Assembly: GCA_965223755.1 (NCBI GenBank)
Contig: CBDCXF010000002.1
Location: 930,001 to 994,000, forward strand
Source: CBDCXF01 sp965223755
GTDB lineage: Bacteria; Acidobacteriota; Thermoanaerobaculia; Multivoradales; JAHEKO01
DNA length: 64,000 nt
Direction of reading: 5' to 3'
The notes below the pieces were generated by a model. The model did not search any database. It was not told the origin of the DNA and saw nothing but the letters and a program-made list of their open reading frames with translations. Both the position numbers and the translations under genes were made by a program. Shown in pieces: positions 45,119 to 53,097 of the stretch. Numbering within the stretch: position 1 is the first letter of the stretch; every line of letters begins with the position of its first letter.

Positions 45119-46249
45119 ATGCCCCCGTCCGCAACCCCCCAAGCCAGGCTCTTGGAGCCTGATCCCAACAAACTGCTTTCCTGGTACGACCGCGTTAAGC
45201 GATCGCTTCCCTGGCGCGGCCACCGCGACCCCTATGCCATCTTGGTCTCAGAAGTGATGCTACAGCAGACACGCGTCGAGGTCGTCCGCGACCGATACCA
45301 GTCCTTTCTGGAGCGATTTCCGAGCCTGGAAGCGATCGCCAACGCCAGCGAAGACCAAGTTCTGGCCGCGTGGAGCGGCCTCGGTTATTACCGTCGGGCG
45401 CGCAGCCTTCGTGCGGCGGCGAAAGAGGTATACGCGGCGGGCGAATGGCCGCGAACCGCGAAGGATCTGGAGAAACTCCCTGGGCTCGGTCCTTATACCG
45501 CCGCCGCGGTGGCCTCAATCGCCTTTGGCGAGGCGGTGCCAACCTTGGACGGCAACGTCAAGCGGGTGATGTCGCGCTTGCTCGCGAGCTCAGAGCTGGT
45601 GGCCAAAAAACAGACCCAAAAGACTCTTGCTCGGGAAGCAGCTCGATGGCTCGACGGCTCTCGGCCCGGAGATAGCAACCAGGCGCTGATGGAACTGGGC
45701 GCCACCGTCTGCACTCCGCGGCCTCGCTGCGAAGCTTGTCCGCTGGCGCAGCATTGTCGCGCCGCCGCCTTCGGCGAGCCCGAGCGCTATCCCCAAGCCT
45801 CGACAAGCAAACCAACGCTCGCGCGGCACTGGTGGCTGGTGGTGATCGAAAGGCGGGGTCGAATCTGGTTGACCCAGCGCAAGGCCGAGGAGGCCTGGCT
45901 CCCCGGCATCTTTGAGCTGCCGTGGATCGAGTTCAAAGACAAAGTCGACGCCCCTAACCTCAGCCAGGACGCGACGCTAGCGTCTCAGAAGATGATCGAA
46001 CTCAAAGACAAATACGGCGTCGAGATCCGGCTCGTTGAAGAGGTCGGCAGCGTCAACCATGCAATTGGCCGCCGCCGGATCCGCGCCTTAGTGTGGCGTG
46101 GAGAGCTAGTGTGGCACGGAGAACTGGCCGAGAAAGACTCCGAGCTTGGCCGCTGGGTGGCACGCGACCGGCTCGATTCGGTGGCCACTACCTCTCTCGT
46201 TGACAAAAGCCTCAAGCTGGTCGCGGCCGAACGAGCCAATCAGAGCTAA
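45119..46249 (+). CDS. mutY: A/G-specific adenine glycosylase MutY
   Basis: 376 residues from ATG 45119. It removes adenine mispaired with 8-oxoguanine, complementing MutM. Catalytic Glu45 (SEVMLQQTRVE), the helix-hairpin-helix LPGLGPYTAAAVASIAFGEA and Asp144 (PTLDGNV) are all present. The [4Fe-4S] loop reads CTPRPRCEACPLAQHC; the first cysteine spacing is five residues where six is usual. The C-terminal NUDIX-like 8-oxoG recognition domain begins near 235. A duplicated LVWRGE/LVWHGE hexapeptide (46088-46123) sits in that domain. Confidence 0.93.
   Translation: MPPSATPQARLLEPDPNKLLSWYDRVKRSLPWRGHRDPYAILVSEVMLQQTRVEVVRDRYQSFLERFPSLEAIANASEDQVLAAWSGLGYYRRARSLRAAAKEVYAAGEWPRTAKDLEKLPGLGPYTAAAVASIAFGEAVPTLDGNVKRVMSRLLASSELVAKKQTQKTLAREAARWLDGSRPGDSNQALMELGATVCTPRPRCEACPLAQHCRAAAFGEPERYPQASTSKPTLARHWWLVVIERRGRIWLTQRKAEEAWLPGIFELPWIEFKDKVDAPNLSQDATLASQKMIELKDKYGVEIRLVEEVGSVNHAIGRRRIRALVWRGELVWHGELAEKDSELGRWVARDRLDSVATTSLVDKSLKLVAAERANQS
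46088..46123. repeat. in-frame 2 x 18-bp duplication inside mutY
   Basis: Units 46088-46105 and 46106-46123 (TTAGTGTGGCGTGGAGAG and a four-mismatch copy) encode LVWRGE and LVWHGE in the C-terminal domain. Confidence 0.65.
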
Positions 46250-46262
46250 ACGGAAGCCAGAC

Positions 46263-47624
46263 TTAGTCGGAGTCCACGCGCGCCACCTCCGCAAAGGCCT
46301 CAAGAGAAGCCCTCAGTTGCTCTTGGCTGAGCGTTACCGGCGGCATCAACTGAACGCAGCTTTTGTTCGAGAGGACCAAAAAACCTCGCCGGACAACTCG
46401 CCTCGTGAACGCCTCCGCGGCCACAGCATTTGGAAATCGAAGCCCCTGCAGTGCCCCTCGTCCGCAAAGCTTGACGCTGGGAGGAAGTTCCGCCTGTGCC
46501 CAGTCGCACAATTGCTCGCCGAGGTCCTTCGCTCGATCGAGAAGACCGAGTTGACGAATGCGCTTGAGGTTGGCGAGGGCCGCGGCGCAGGCCGGTGGAT
46601 GAGCGAGAAAGGTCGAGGTGTGCATCGCCTCGTGGCCGTTGGCGAAGGAAGCGAAGATCTCGTTGCGACCGAGGACAAAAGCGAGTGGTGTGCCCCCGGA
46701 AAGGACCTTGCCGCAACACAAGAGGTCGGGACGAACACCGTCGAGGTCGACGGCAAACCAATCTCCGGTTCGCCCGCCGCCGGTGAGGATCTCGTCGGCG
46801 ACGACGAGCACACCGGCATCCCGTGCTTCTTCGGCAAGGGCGCGAACCCAACCTTCCGGGGGCGTCCTCACTCCTTCGCGCCCGACGATGGGCTCGAAGA
46901 TGACGGCGCCCGGCCGCGGTTCAGCGCGCAGAGCCCGGCGCAGCTCCGTTCGTGGAGCACCGTACGGGAGATGGTTGAAACGATCTTTGCGCAGTAGTGG
47001 CTCAAAAGGCCGGCGAAACTCCGGCCGAGAGGTGGCCCCCAAAGCGCCCAGGCCCAGTCCGTGGTAGCAGGGCTCGAAAGCCAGTACACCCGCTCGACCG
47101 GTGGCCAAGAAAGCCGCCTTGAGCGCTAGGTCGACTGCATCTGAGCCGGAAATCGCCCAGTAGACACGCCCATCCTCAACTGGGGCAATCTCCGAGAGCT
47201 GTCGAGCAAGCTCCGCCCGTAGGTGGTGGCCGGTGACATCACCGAGTCCATGCAAAAGTGTGCTCGCCTGGTCGGTAAAAGCCTCCACAACTTCAGAGGG
47301 GGCATGCCCGGTGAAGGCAACACCAAACCCCGAGGTCCAATCGATGTAGACATTGCCGTCGACATCGGCAACGTTGGCGCCCCGCGCTGCCGCCCAAGGA
47401 GCCAAGGAATCAGCAAAGTCGTCGTCGGGCAGTCCGGCCAAGAGGGGCGCTTCGGTGGCCTCCAGCTTGGCCAGTAGGTCACGGGCGCGCGGGCCAGGCG
47501 GCCGGACACGGATGTGCGGCAGGAGGTCGCCCTGCTTGAGAGCTGGTTTCGAACGAACGGGTATCGAACGACCTGGTGTCGAATCGGGTTGAGGCGGCGA
47601 AGCCGAGGTGTCGTCAGAGTGCAC
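46263..47624 (-). CDS. class III aminotransferase (HemL/GabT-like)
   Basis: 453 residues from a GTG. Fold-type I PLP enzyme: the ring-stacking YHGLGLGALG-type loop follows the SGSDAVDLALKAA phosphate loop, VVADEILTGGGRTG contains the pyridine-binding Asp, and CCGKVLSGG the Schiff-base lysine. The group includes glutamate-1-semialdehyde aminomutase, GABA and ornithine aminotransferases; the substrate is not resolved. The N-terminal tail carries a repeat-encoded stretch (PDSTP GRSIP VRSKP). It overlaps recR by 11 bp and is convergent with mutY (13-bp gap). Confidence 0.85.
   Translation of the reverse strand: MHSDDTSASPPQPDSTPGRSIPVRSKPALKQGDLLPHIRVRPPGPRARDLLAKLEATEAPLLAGLPDDDFADSLAPWAAARGANVADVDGNVYIDWTSGFGVAFTGHAPSEVVEAFTDQASTLLHGLGDVTGHHLRAELARQLSEIAPVEDGRVYWAISGSDAVDLALKAAFLATGRAGVLAFEPCYHGLGLGALGATSRPEFRRPFEPLLRKDRFNHLPYGAPRTELRRALRAEPRPGAVIFEPIVGREGVRTPPEGWVRALAEEARDAGVLVVADEILTGGGRTGDWFAVDLDGVRPDLLCCGKVLSGGTPLAFVLGRNEIFASFANGHEAMHTSTFLAHPPACAAALANLKRIRQLGLLDRAKDLGEQLCDWAQAELPPSVKLCGRGALQGLRFPNAVAAEAFTRRVVRRGFLVLSNKSCVQLMPPVTLSQEQLRASLEAFAEVARVDSD
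47543..47587. repeat. in-frame 3 x 15-bp repeat at the N-terminus of the class III aminotransferase
   Basis: Units 47543-47557, 47558-47572 and 47573-47587 of the type CTGGTGTCGAATCGG. They encode PDSTP, GRSIP and VRSKP just before the conserved fold. Confidence 0.7.
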
Positions 47625-48192
47625 GCCGACCCTGCAGGGCGCGGGCGAGCGTTACCTCGTCGGTGTACTCGATGTCGCCGCCCACGGGCATGCCAAAGGC
47701 AATACGCGACAACTTGACGGCGCGTTCTTTGAGGCGACGCGCCAGATAAAGAGCTGTCGCCTCCCCCTCGACATTGGGGTTGGTTGCGATGACGAGTTCT
47801 TCGACCCCCTCGAGTCTCGCCTCGAGTTGCTCGATGGTGAGGTTGCTAGGACCAATGCCCCGCTGCGGAGAGATGGCGCCCTGCAAAACATGGTAGTGAC
47901 CGCGAAAGCCCGCTCGTTCGAGAGGTCGGATGTTGAAGGGCTGTTCCACCACGCACAACAACCGTTGGTCTCTTTCGGAATCGGTGCAAGTCGCACAGGG
48001 ATCGATGTCGGTGATGGCGAAACAACGACTGCAGTCAAAGAGCAACTTTTTGACGTCCTCGATCGCGCTCGCCAGGGCCTGCGCTTCATCCTCGCCCACC
48101 CGCACCAAATGGTAGGCAAGCCGTGTCGCGGTCTTGTTGCCGATGCCTGGAAGGCGGGAGAGTTCGCCGACGAGCCGAGAGAGAGGCTGCAT
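47614..48192 (-). CDS. recR: recombination mediator protein RecR
   Basis: 192 residues. N-terminal helix-hairpin-helix (LSRLPGIGNKTATRLAYHL), C4 zinc finger (Cys54, 57, 66, 69), TOPRIM domain (ELVIATNPNVEGEATALYLA) and C-terminal GGDIEYTDEVTLARAL. RecR forms a ring clamp that helps RecFO load RecA at gaps; recF is also in the window. It lies 22 bp after ybaB on the same strand in the classic dnaX-ybaB-recR order. Confidence 0.96.
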   Translation of the reverse strand: MQPLSRLVGELSRLPGIGNKTATRLAYHLVRVGEDEAQALASAIEDVKKLLFDCSRCFAITDIDPCATCTDSERDQRLLCVVEQPFNIRPLERAGFRGHYHVLQGAISPQRGIGPSNLTIEQLEARLEGVEELVIATNPNVEGEATALYLARRLKERAVKLSRIAFGMPVGGDIEYTDEVTLARALQGRRAL

Positions 48193-48214
48193 AGAGGGTC
48201 AGCTTGAGCTTTGC

Positions 48215-48508
48215 CTAGAAGAGCCCGCCCATGCCCGGCATCATTCCACCCATCTTCTGTTGCATTTCTTCATCAACCTTGCGGCCGGCTTCGTTGATCG
48301 CCGCCATCACCAAGTCTTGCAGAAGAGTAGTGTCTTCACCGTCCACGGCGTCGGCCTCGATGTCGACGGCGAGGGCCTGCTTGCGGCCGTTCATGGTGAC
48401 CTTGACGGCGCCGCCGCCGACGGTCGCTTCCACCCGCAGGGCGTCGAGCTCTTCCTCCATCTTGCCCTGCATCTGGCGAGCCTGTTCCATCAGTTTCTTG
48501 ACATTCAT
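48215..48508 (-). CDS. YbaB/EbfC family nucleoid-associated protein
   Basis: 97 residues. Helical N-terminus (MNVKKLMEQARQMQGKMEEE), then VEATVGGGAVKVTMNG and a C-terminal helix with a Met-rich tail (MMPGMGGLF). The tweezer-shaped dimer binds DNA without strong sequence preference. The ATG overlaps the dnaX stop (ATGA). Its place between dnaX and recR is conserved across bacteria. Confidence 0.95.
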   Translation of the reverse strand: MNVKKLMEQARQMQGKMEEELDALRVEATVGGGAVKVTMNGRKQALAVDIEADAVDGEDTTLLQDLVMAAINEAGRKVDEEMQQKMGGMMPGMGGLF

Positions 48509-50334
48509 GAGTTGGCAGTTTCCTCGTTCTTGGCTGTCACCGAAGTGACCGTGCCGCCAAAGATGTCCAAGACCGCTTGAACGTCGGGGTGGTCGGTAAC
48601 ATCACTGTGTTCTTGGGTTTCAGGCTTTGCGGCGCTCGTTTCTCGCGCTCCCCTTTCAACGGTCCCTACGGCCAACTCTATTTCGGCACTGGCCCCGACG
48701 ATCTCGCGGGCAGCTCGGTGCACGCTGTCTCGATTGGCGGGTCGCTGCCAAGCGCGGATCAACAACTGATCGTCCTCGGCGTGGACGATGCGGAAAGTGG
48801 TGTCGACAAGCGTGACTTCGGCGCGTTCGAGATGGGCGGCGAAGGCGGGTTTGGCGATGCGTACGGCTTCGACAAACGCGGCGCAGGCGTTGGACGGCTC
48901 GGTTCTCTGAGAATCTGGATTCAGCGCCGGAGGCGGTTCGTCAGAGGTCGGAGGCCCCTCGGCAGATTCTTCTGGATCAGACGTAGCGTGAGTCAGCGAA
49001 TCCTCACTCGCGGCTGCTGAGGTCGATTCTTCGGCCGCGACCGCTTCTTCGCCGTCTTCAGCAAAATCTCCTACCAGTGGTGAAGATGCGGCTTCCGTCA
49101 TCGGCGCATCGGCATCCGAAGCCTGACTCGACCGGCCTTCCCTTTGTAGTCGGGCCGACTCGTCGCTCTCGCTTGATCCTCCCTGAGAGGACGGCGTGTT
49201 GGGAGTTGAGGCGCTCCCGAACAGCAGTGATTCCAACTGCGCCACTCTTGGCAGCTCGGCCGCTCGCAACAACGCCAACTCAAGAGCAAGGAACGGCGAG
49301 TCCACTTGGCGCAGCAAGGGCTCGCTTTCCAGCAGATGCTGGGCGAGGCGAAGGGTGTTCTCGTACCCCCACTCGCGCACGTTGTCCGCCAACACCTTTG
49401 CCTCGTCGGGCGGTAGATCGATGGATTCGGGCGTGACTCCAGCGGCGAGGTGCAAAGCTTCGCGCGCGTAGCTGAGCAGCTCGCTGTAGGCGCGCCGCGG
49501 ATCTCGACCAGCGGCCCTCACCTCGGAGACCAAGCCCGAAACACGCTTTCGGTCGCCCGCCGCGACAGCCTCGAACAAGTCCGCCAGAGCCGCCAGTTCC
49601 AGTCCTCCCAGCAGCCGGGCGACCTCCGAGTCATCGACGGCGCCCTGACCGAGCGTTGCCAGTTGGTCCAAGAGAGCGACCGCATCGCGCACGCTGCCCT
49701 CGGAAGCCCGGGCAATGCGCCTTAGGCTGCCGGCCGCAGCGGTGATGTTTTCGGATCCGCACAGCGTTTCCAGGTGGCTGGCGAGAAGATCGGCGGGTAC
49801 GCGCCGAAACGAGAATTCTTGACACCGCGACAGCACCGTCGCCGGCACCGCGTCGACATCTGTCGTTGCGAACAAGAACACCAGCCGTTCGGGCGGCTCC
49901 TCAACGATCTTGAGCAGTGCGTCAAAGGCTTGTCGGGAAAGCCGATGGATTTCGTCGAGGATGACGACTTTGTACTTGCTGTTCGACGGTCCGTAACGCA
50001 GTCCTTCGGTGAGATCGCGGATTTGGTCGACCTTGGAATAGGTGGCGGCGTCAACTTCGATGACGTCCAAGGACGCCCCCGTCGTGATCTCTCGGCAGCT
50101 TTCACATTGGTCGCAGGGTTCCGCCGAGTCGGTGCGTTCGGTGCAGTTGAGAGCTTTGGCGAGGATGCGCGCGACGCTGGTCTTGCCGACTCCACGAATG
50201 CCAGAGAACAGATATGCCTGGGCGATGCGCCCCTCGCCAATGGCATTGGACAGGGCACGCACCACCGGCTCCTGGCCGACGACCGCGTTGAACTGTTGCG
50301 GCCGACTGCGCCGCGCAAGAATTTGGTAGGTCAA
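48505..50334 (-). CDS. dnaX: DNA polymerase III subunits gamma/tau
   Basis: 609 residues from the TTG at 50332-50334, which gives LTYQILARRSRPQQF, matching the usual DnaX beginning. The upstream GTG at 50398-50400 would lie inside the SRP RNA gene and is rejected. AAA+ clamp-loader features are Walker A GIRGVGKTSVARI, a zinc site with CDQCESCREI, and DEIHRLSRQAFDALLK. The region after about residue 360 is an acidic, Ser/Glu-rich linker, followed by a C-terminal tau-like domain. No obvious slippery sequence for a gamma form was identified. Confidence 0.94.
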   Translation of the reverse strand: MTYQILARRSRPQQFNAVVGQEPVVRALSNAIGEGRIAQAYLFSGIRGVGKTSVARILAKALNCTERTDSAEPCDQCESCREITTGASLDVIEVDAATYSKVDQIRDLTEGLRYGPSNSKYKVVILDEIHRLSRQAFDALLKIVEEPPERLVFLFATTDVDAVPATVLSRCQEFSFRRVPADLLASHLETLCGSENITAAAGSLRRIARASEGSVRDAVALLDQLATLGQGAVDDSEVARLLGGLELAALADLFEAVAAGDRKRVSGLVSEVRAAGRDPRRAYSELLSYAREALHLAAGVTPESIDLPPDEAKVLADNVREWGYENTLRLAQHLLESEPLLRQVDSPFLALELALLRAAELPRVAQLESLLFGSASTPNTPSSQGGSSESDESARLQREGRSSQASDADAPMTEAASSPLVGDFAEDGEEAVAAEESTSAAASEDSLTHATSDPEESAEGPPTSDEPPPALNPDSQRTEPSNACAAFVEAVRIAKPAFAAHLERAEVTLVDTTFRIVHAEDDQLLIRAWQRPANRDSVHRAAREIVGASAEIELAVGTVERGARETSAAKPETQEHSDVTDHPDVQAVLDIFGGTVTSVTAKNEETANS

Positions 50335-50362
50335 AGGTGAGTTTCCGAACGTCTGCAAAACA

Positions 50363-50494
50363 CCAGTGGTCGGCGAAGGGCCCCGGCTGATCTGCGGCAC
50401 CCGAGCAATGTCACCTTATCGCTGCTCCCTTTCAGGCCTGACGAGGTTCGGAGCCGCTCGGCGCACAGGGCCCGAACCCTTCGCCGACCACTGG
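50363..50494 (-). ncRNA. ffs: signal recognition particle RNA (4.5S/SRP RNA)
   Basis: About 132 nt. The ends pair over 18 bp (CCAGTGGTCGGCGAAGGG with CCCTTCGCCGACCACTGG; boundaries inferred from this stem). The apical Ffh-binding region reads GUCAGGCCUGAAAGGGAGCAGC (split here for clarity: GUCAGG, CCU, GAAA, GGG, AGCAGC) with a GNRA tetraloop closed by U-G. The location immediately upstream of dnaX is the same as in Bacillus. It should bind Ffh and target membrane proteins together with FtsY. Confidence 0.92.
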
Positions 50495-50647
50495 CGTAGC
50501 TGCCATGGTACGACCGCCCAGAGCACTTGTAAAGAAAAGCCAGAGCGCTTGTAAATCCAGGAGAGCGAGGTCAGGCGGCGGAGGTTTACCCTGCTATAGC
50601 GGCCACGTAAGATAGCGCGCCGGTCGCCATGGCCGCGGGTGTCCCCA

Positions 50648-51100
50648 ATGGACCAACATCATTCATGGATGGAGCTCGCCCTTAAGCAAGCGCGACTCGC
50701 GGCTGACGAAGGAGAGATCCCCGTTGGGGCCGTCTTGGTTGGCGATCAAGGGATTCTGGGATTGGGGCGCAATCGTCGCGAGGCGAATGCCGACCCCCTC
50801 GCGCACGCGGAAGTCGAGGCGATCCGCAATGCAACGCGGGACTCGGAAGACTGGCGCCAACTTGAGGGCTCCAGCATGTACGTCACCCTTGAGCCGTGTG
50901 CCATGTGCGCTGGCGCCTTGGTCGCGGCCCGCGTCGAGACCTTGGTCTTTGGCGCACACGACCCCAAGGCCGGCTATTGCGGCAGTCTGGGGGACATCGC
51001 TCGTGACCGACGGCTCAATCATCGTCTCGAAGTGGTGAGTGGCGTTCTCGCGGAGGAGAGCGCGGCCCTACTCAAGGGTTTCTTTCGAAGCTTGCGCTAG
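50648..51100 (+). CDS. tadA: tRNA-adenosine deaminase TadA
   Basis: 150 residues from ATG 50648; a GTG three codons earlier is possible. Zinc deaminase motifs are LAHAEVEAI (His53, Glu55) and EPCAMCAGAL (Cys84, Cys87). The C-terminal block DPKAGYCGSLGDIARDRRLN and KGFFRSLR mark the tRNA-specific (inosine-34, tRNA-Arg) form over guanine or cytosine deaminases. It is divergent from dnaX/ffs and is followed by two tRNA-Ser genes, the same grouping as in Bacillus. Confidence 0.95.
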   Translation: MDQHHSWMELALKQARLAADEGEIPVGAVLVGDQGILGLGRNRREANADPLAHAEVEAIRNATRDSEDWRQLEGSSMYVTLEPCAMCAGALVAARVETLVFGAHDPKAGYCGSLGDIARDRRLNHRLEVVSGVLAEESAALLKGFFRSLR

Positions 51101-51158
51101 CCAGTGCGAACGCGAAAGTCTGTTCTTTTTCAACCTGCTGTTGCTGAGAAGCGACCAC

Positions 51159-51287
<129 letters not shown>

Positions 51288-51420
51288 TGCCGAGCGATTT
51301 GTGCAAAGCACAAATCGGGCACGAATCCTGTAGGTCCGGCCACTTCCCTCTTCGCTTGAAAACGCGGCGAGGGAGGGATTCTGCCGAGCGATTCGTGCAA
51401 AGCACAAACTGGGAACGAAT
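51288..51420. repeat. hairpin modules 1 and 2 downstream of tRNA-Ser(GGA)
   Basis: Two copies of a module with TGCCGAGC, a hairpin of the ATTTGTGC-AAA-GCACAAAT type and (C)ACGAATC. Hairpins are at 51295-51317 and 51389-51411. After the first hairpin GAATCCTGTAGGTCCGGCCA (51323-51342) has the length and ending of a tRNA 3' terminus, then the GCGGCGAGGGAGGGATTC block (51363-51380) recurs. The modules fill the space between the two tRNA genes. Confidence 0.85.
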
Positions 51421-51500
51421 CTCAATTTCGATCCTCAACTGTACGAACCTGTCATCGCGGCGGGGGTTGGGTTGGGGGGCCGGGAAGCAACAAAAAATAC

Positions 51501-52273
<773 letters not shown>

Positions 52274-52408
52274 GTGAAACGTACTTATCAACCGAATAAC
52301 CGCCGCCGAAAGAAGAAGCACGGTTTCCGCTCTCGCATGCGAACCCGATTTGGCCGTGCCGTTCTCAAGCGCAGACGCGCCAAGGGAAGGAAGCGACTGA
52401 CCGTCTGA
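52274..52408 (+). CDS. rpmH: 50S ribosomal protein L34
   Basis: 44 residues from a GTG. KRTYQPNNRRRKKKHGFRSR followed by MRTRFGRAVLKRRRAKGRKR is the near-invariant L34 sequence. Bacterial L34 is always about this size. CTTGGAGGATC precedes the start. It leads the conserved rpmH-rnpA-yidD-yidC-jag operon that marks the origin region of many bacterial chromosomes. Confidence 0.97.
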   Translation: MKRTYQPNNRRRKKKHGFRSRMRTRFGRAVLKRRRAKGRKRLTV

Positions 52409-52419
52409 CTGGACGTCTG

Positions 52420-52800
52420 ATGGGGGCGTCTGATTCGGACGGCGACGCTTTGTCCAAGCAGCGTCTCCGTAAGAGCCACAGACTCACTCGTAGCGAAGAT
52501 TTTCGCCGCTGCTACCGACAGGGCCGCCGCGTTCGCGGGCGCTCGATAGCTCTTCACGTTGTTGCCAACGATCTCGCTCAGCCGCGCCTCGGCATTACGG
52601 CTTCTCGCAAAGTCGGCGGGGCGGTAGTTCGCAATCAGCTCAAGCGCAGGACGCGAGAGTTCTACCGCACATGGTCACAACGGCAAGATCTTCCCAACTT
52701 GGACATTGTCGTGCATTTTTATCCTCGTCAGCCGCCGGTTTCCGCGAACGATCTCTACACCGAGTTGGAAGGTCTGTTGCAGCGACTCCTGGAGCATTGA
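52420..52800 (+). CDS. rnpA: ribonuclease P protein component
   Basis: 126 residues. The RNR signature is visible as VRNQLKRRTREFYR, and the substrate-binding N-terminal part contains LTRSEDFRRCYRQGRR. It assists the RNase P RNA in 5' maturation of tRNA precursors. It begins 11 bp after rpmH. The stop codon TGA is part of TTGA, overlapping the probable yidD start, and a 15-bp repeat begins precisely at this junction. Confidence 0.92.
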   Translation: MGASDSDGDALSKQRLRKSHRLTRSEDFRRCYRQGRRVRGRSIALHVVANDLAQPRLGITASRKVGGAVVRNQLKRRTREFYRTWSQRQDLPNLDIVVHFYPRQPPVSANDLYTELEGLLQRLLEH

Positions 52801-52841
52801 GCCCTGGAACCTTGAGCCCTGAAACCTTGAGTCAAGGATCT
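52797..52841. repeat. 3 x 15-bp tandem repeat at the rnpA/yidD junction
   Basis: TTGAGCCCTGGAACC, TTGAGCCCTGAAACC and TTGAGTCAAGGATCT (52797-52811, 52812-52826, 52827-52841). The first unit contains the rnpA stop codon, and every unit starts with a possible TTG start for yidD. Confidence 0.85.
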
Positions 52842-53051
52842 TTGCCGCGAAGGTTGGCCCTGGCTCTGCTCAAGGGCTACCAACGTTGGGTTTCACCGTT
52901 GCTGCCGACCGCTTGCCGTTTTCATCCGACCTGTTCTGACTATGCAGTCCTGGCCATCGAAAAATACGGTGTCATTCGCGGCGTCTGGAAAGCGAGCGGA
53001 CGACTTCTCCGCTGTCATCCGTTTCACCCTGGAGGGGTCGATTACCCATGA
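52797..53051 (+). CDS. yidD: membrane protein insertion efficiency factor YidD
   Basis: 84 residues if it starts at TTG 52797, which overlaps the rnpA stop. The family core is unmistakable: KGYQRWVSPLLPTACRFHPT, CSDYAVLAIEKYG and RLLRCHPFHPGGVDY. The core begins only at about residue 25; before it are three pentapeptides (LSPGT LSPET LSQGS) from a 15-bp repeat, each providing another in-frame TTG (52812, 52827). The true start among these is uncertain. YidD helps YidC insert membrane proteins. Confidence 0.88.
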   Translation: MSPGTLSPETLSQGSLPRRLALALLKGYQRWVSPLLPTACRFHPTCSDYAVLAIEKYGVIRGVWKASGRLLRCHPFHPGGVDYP

Positions 53052-53097
53052 TTACACTTCAGTGGCCGGCTGATCATCTCGTGAAGGGAACTTCGTT

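Noticed and set aside
50335..50400. dnaX starting at GTG 50398-50400
   Set aside because: That start lies inside the SRP RNA gene; the TTG at 50334 gives the conserved DnaX N-terminus.
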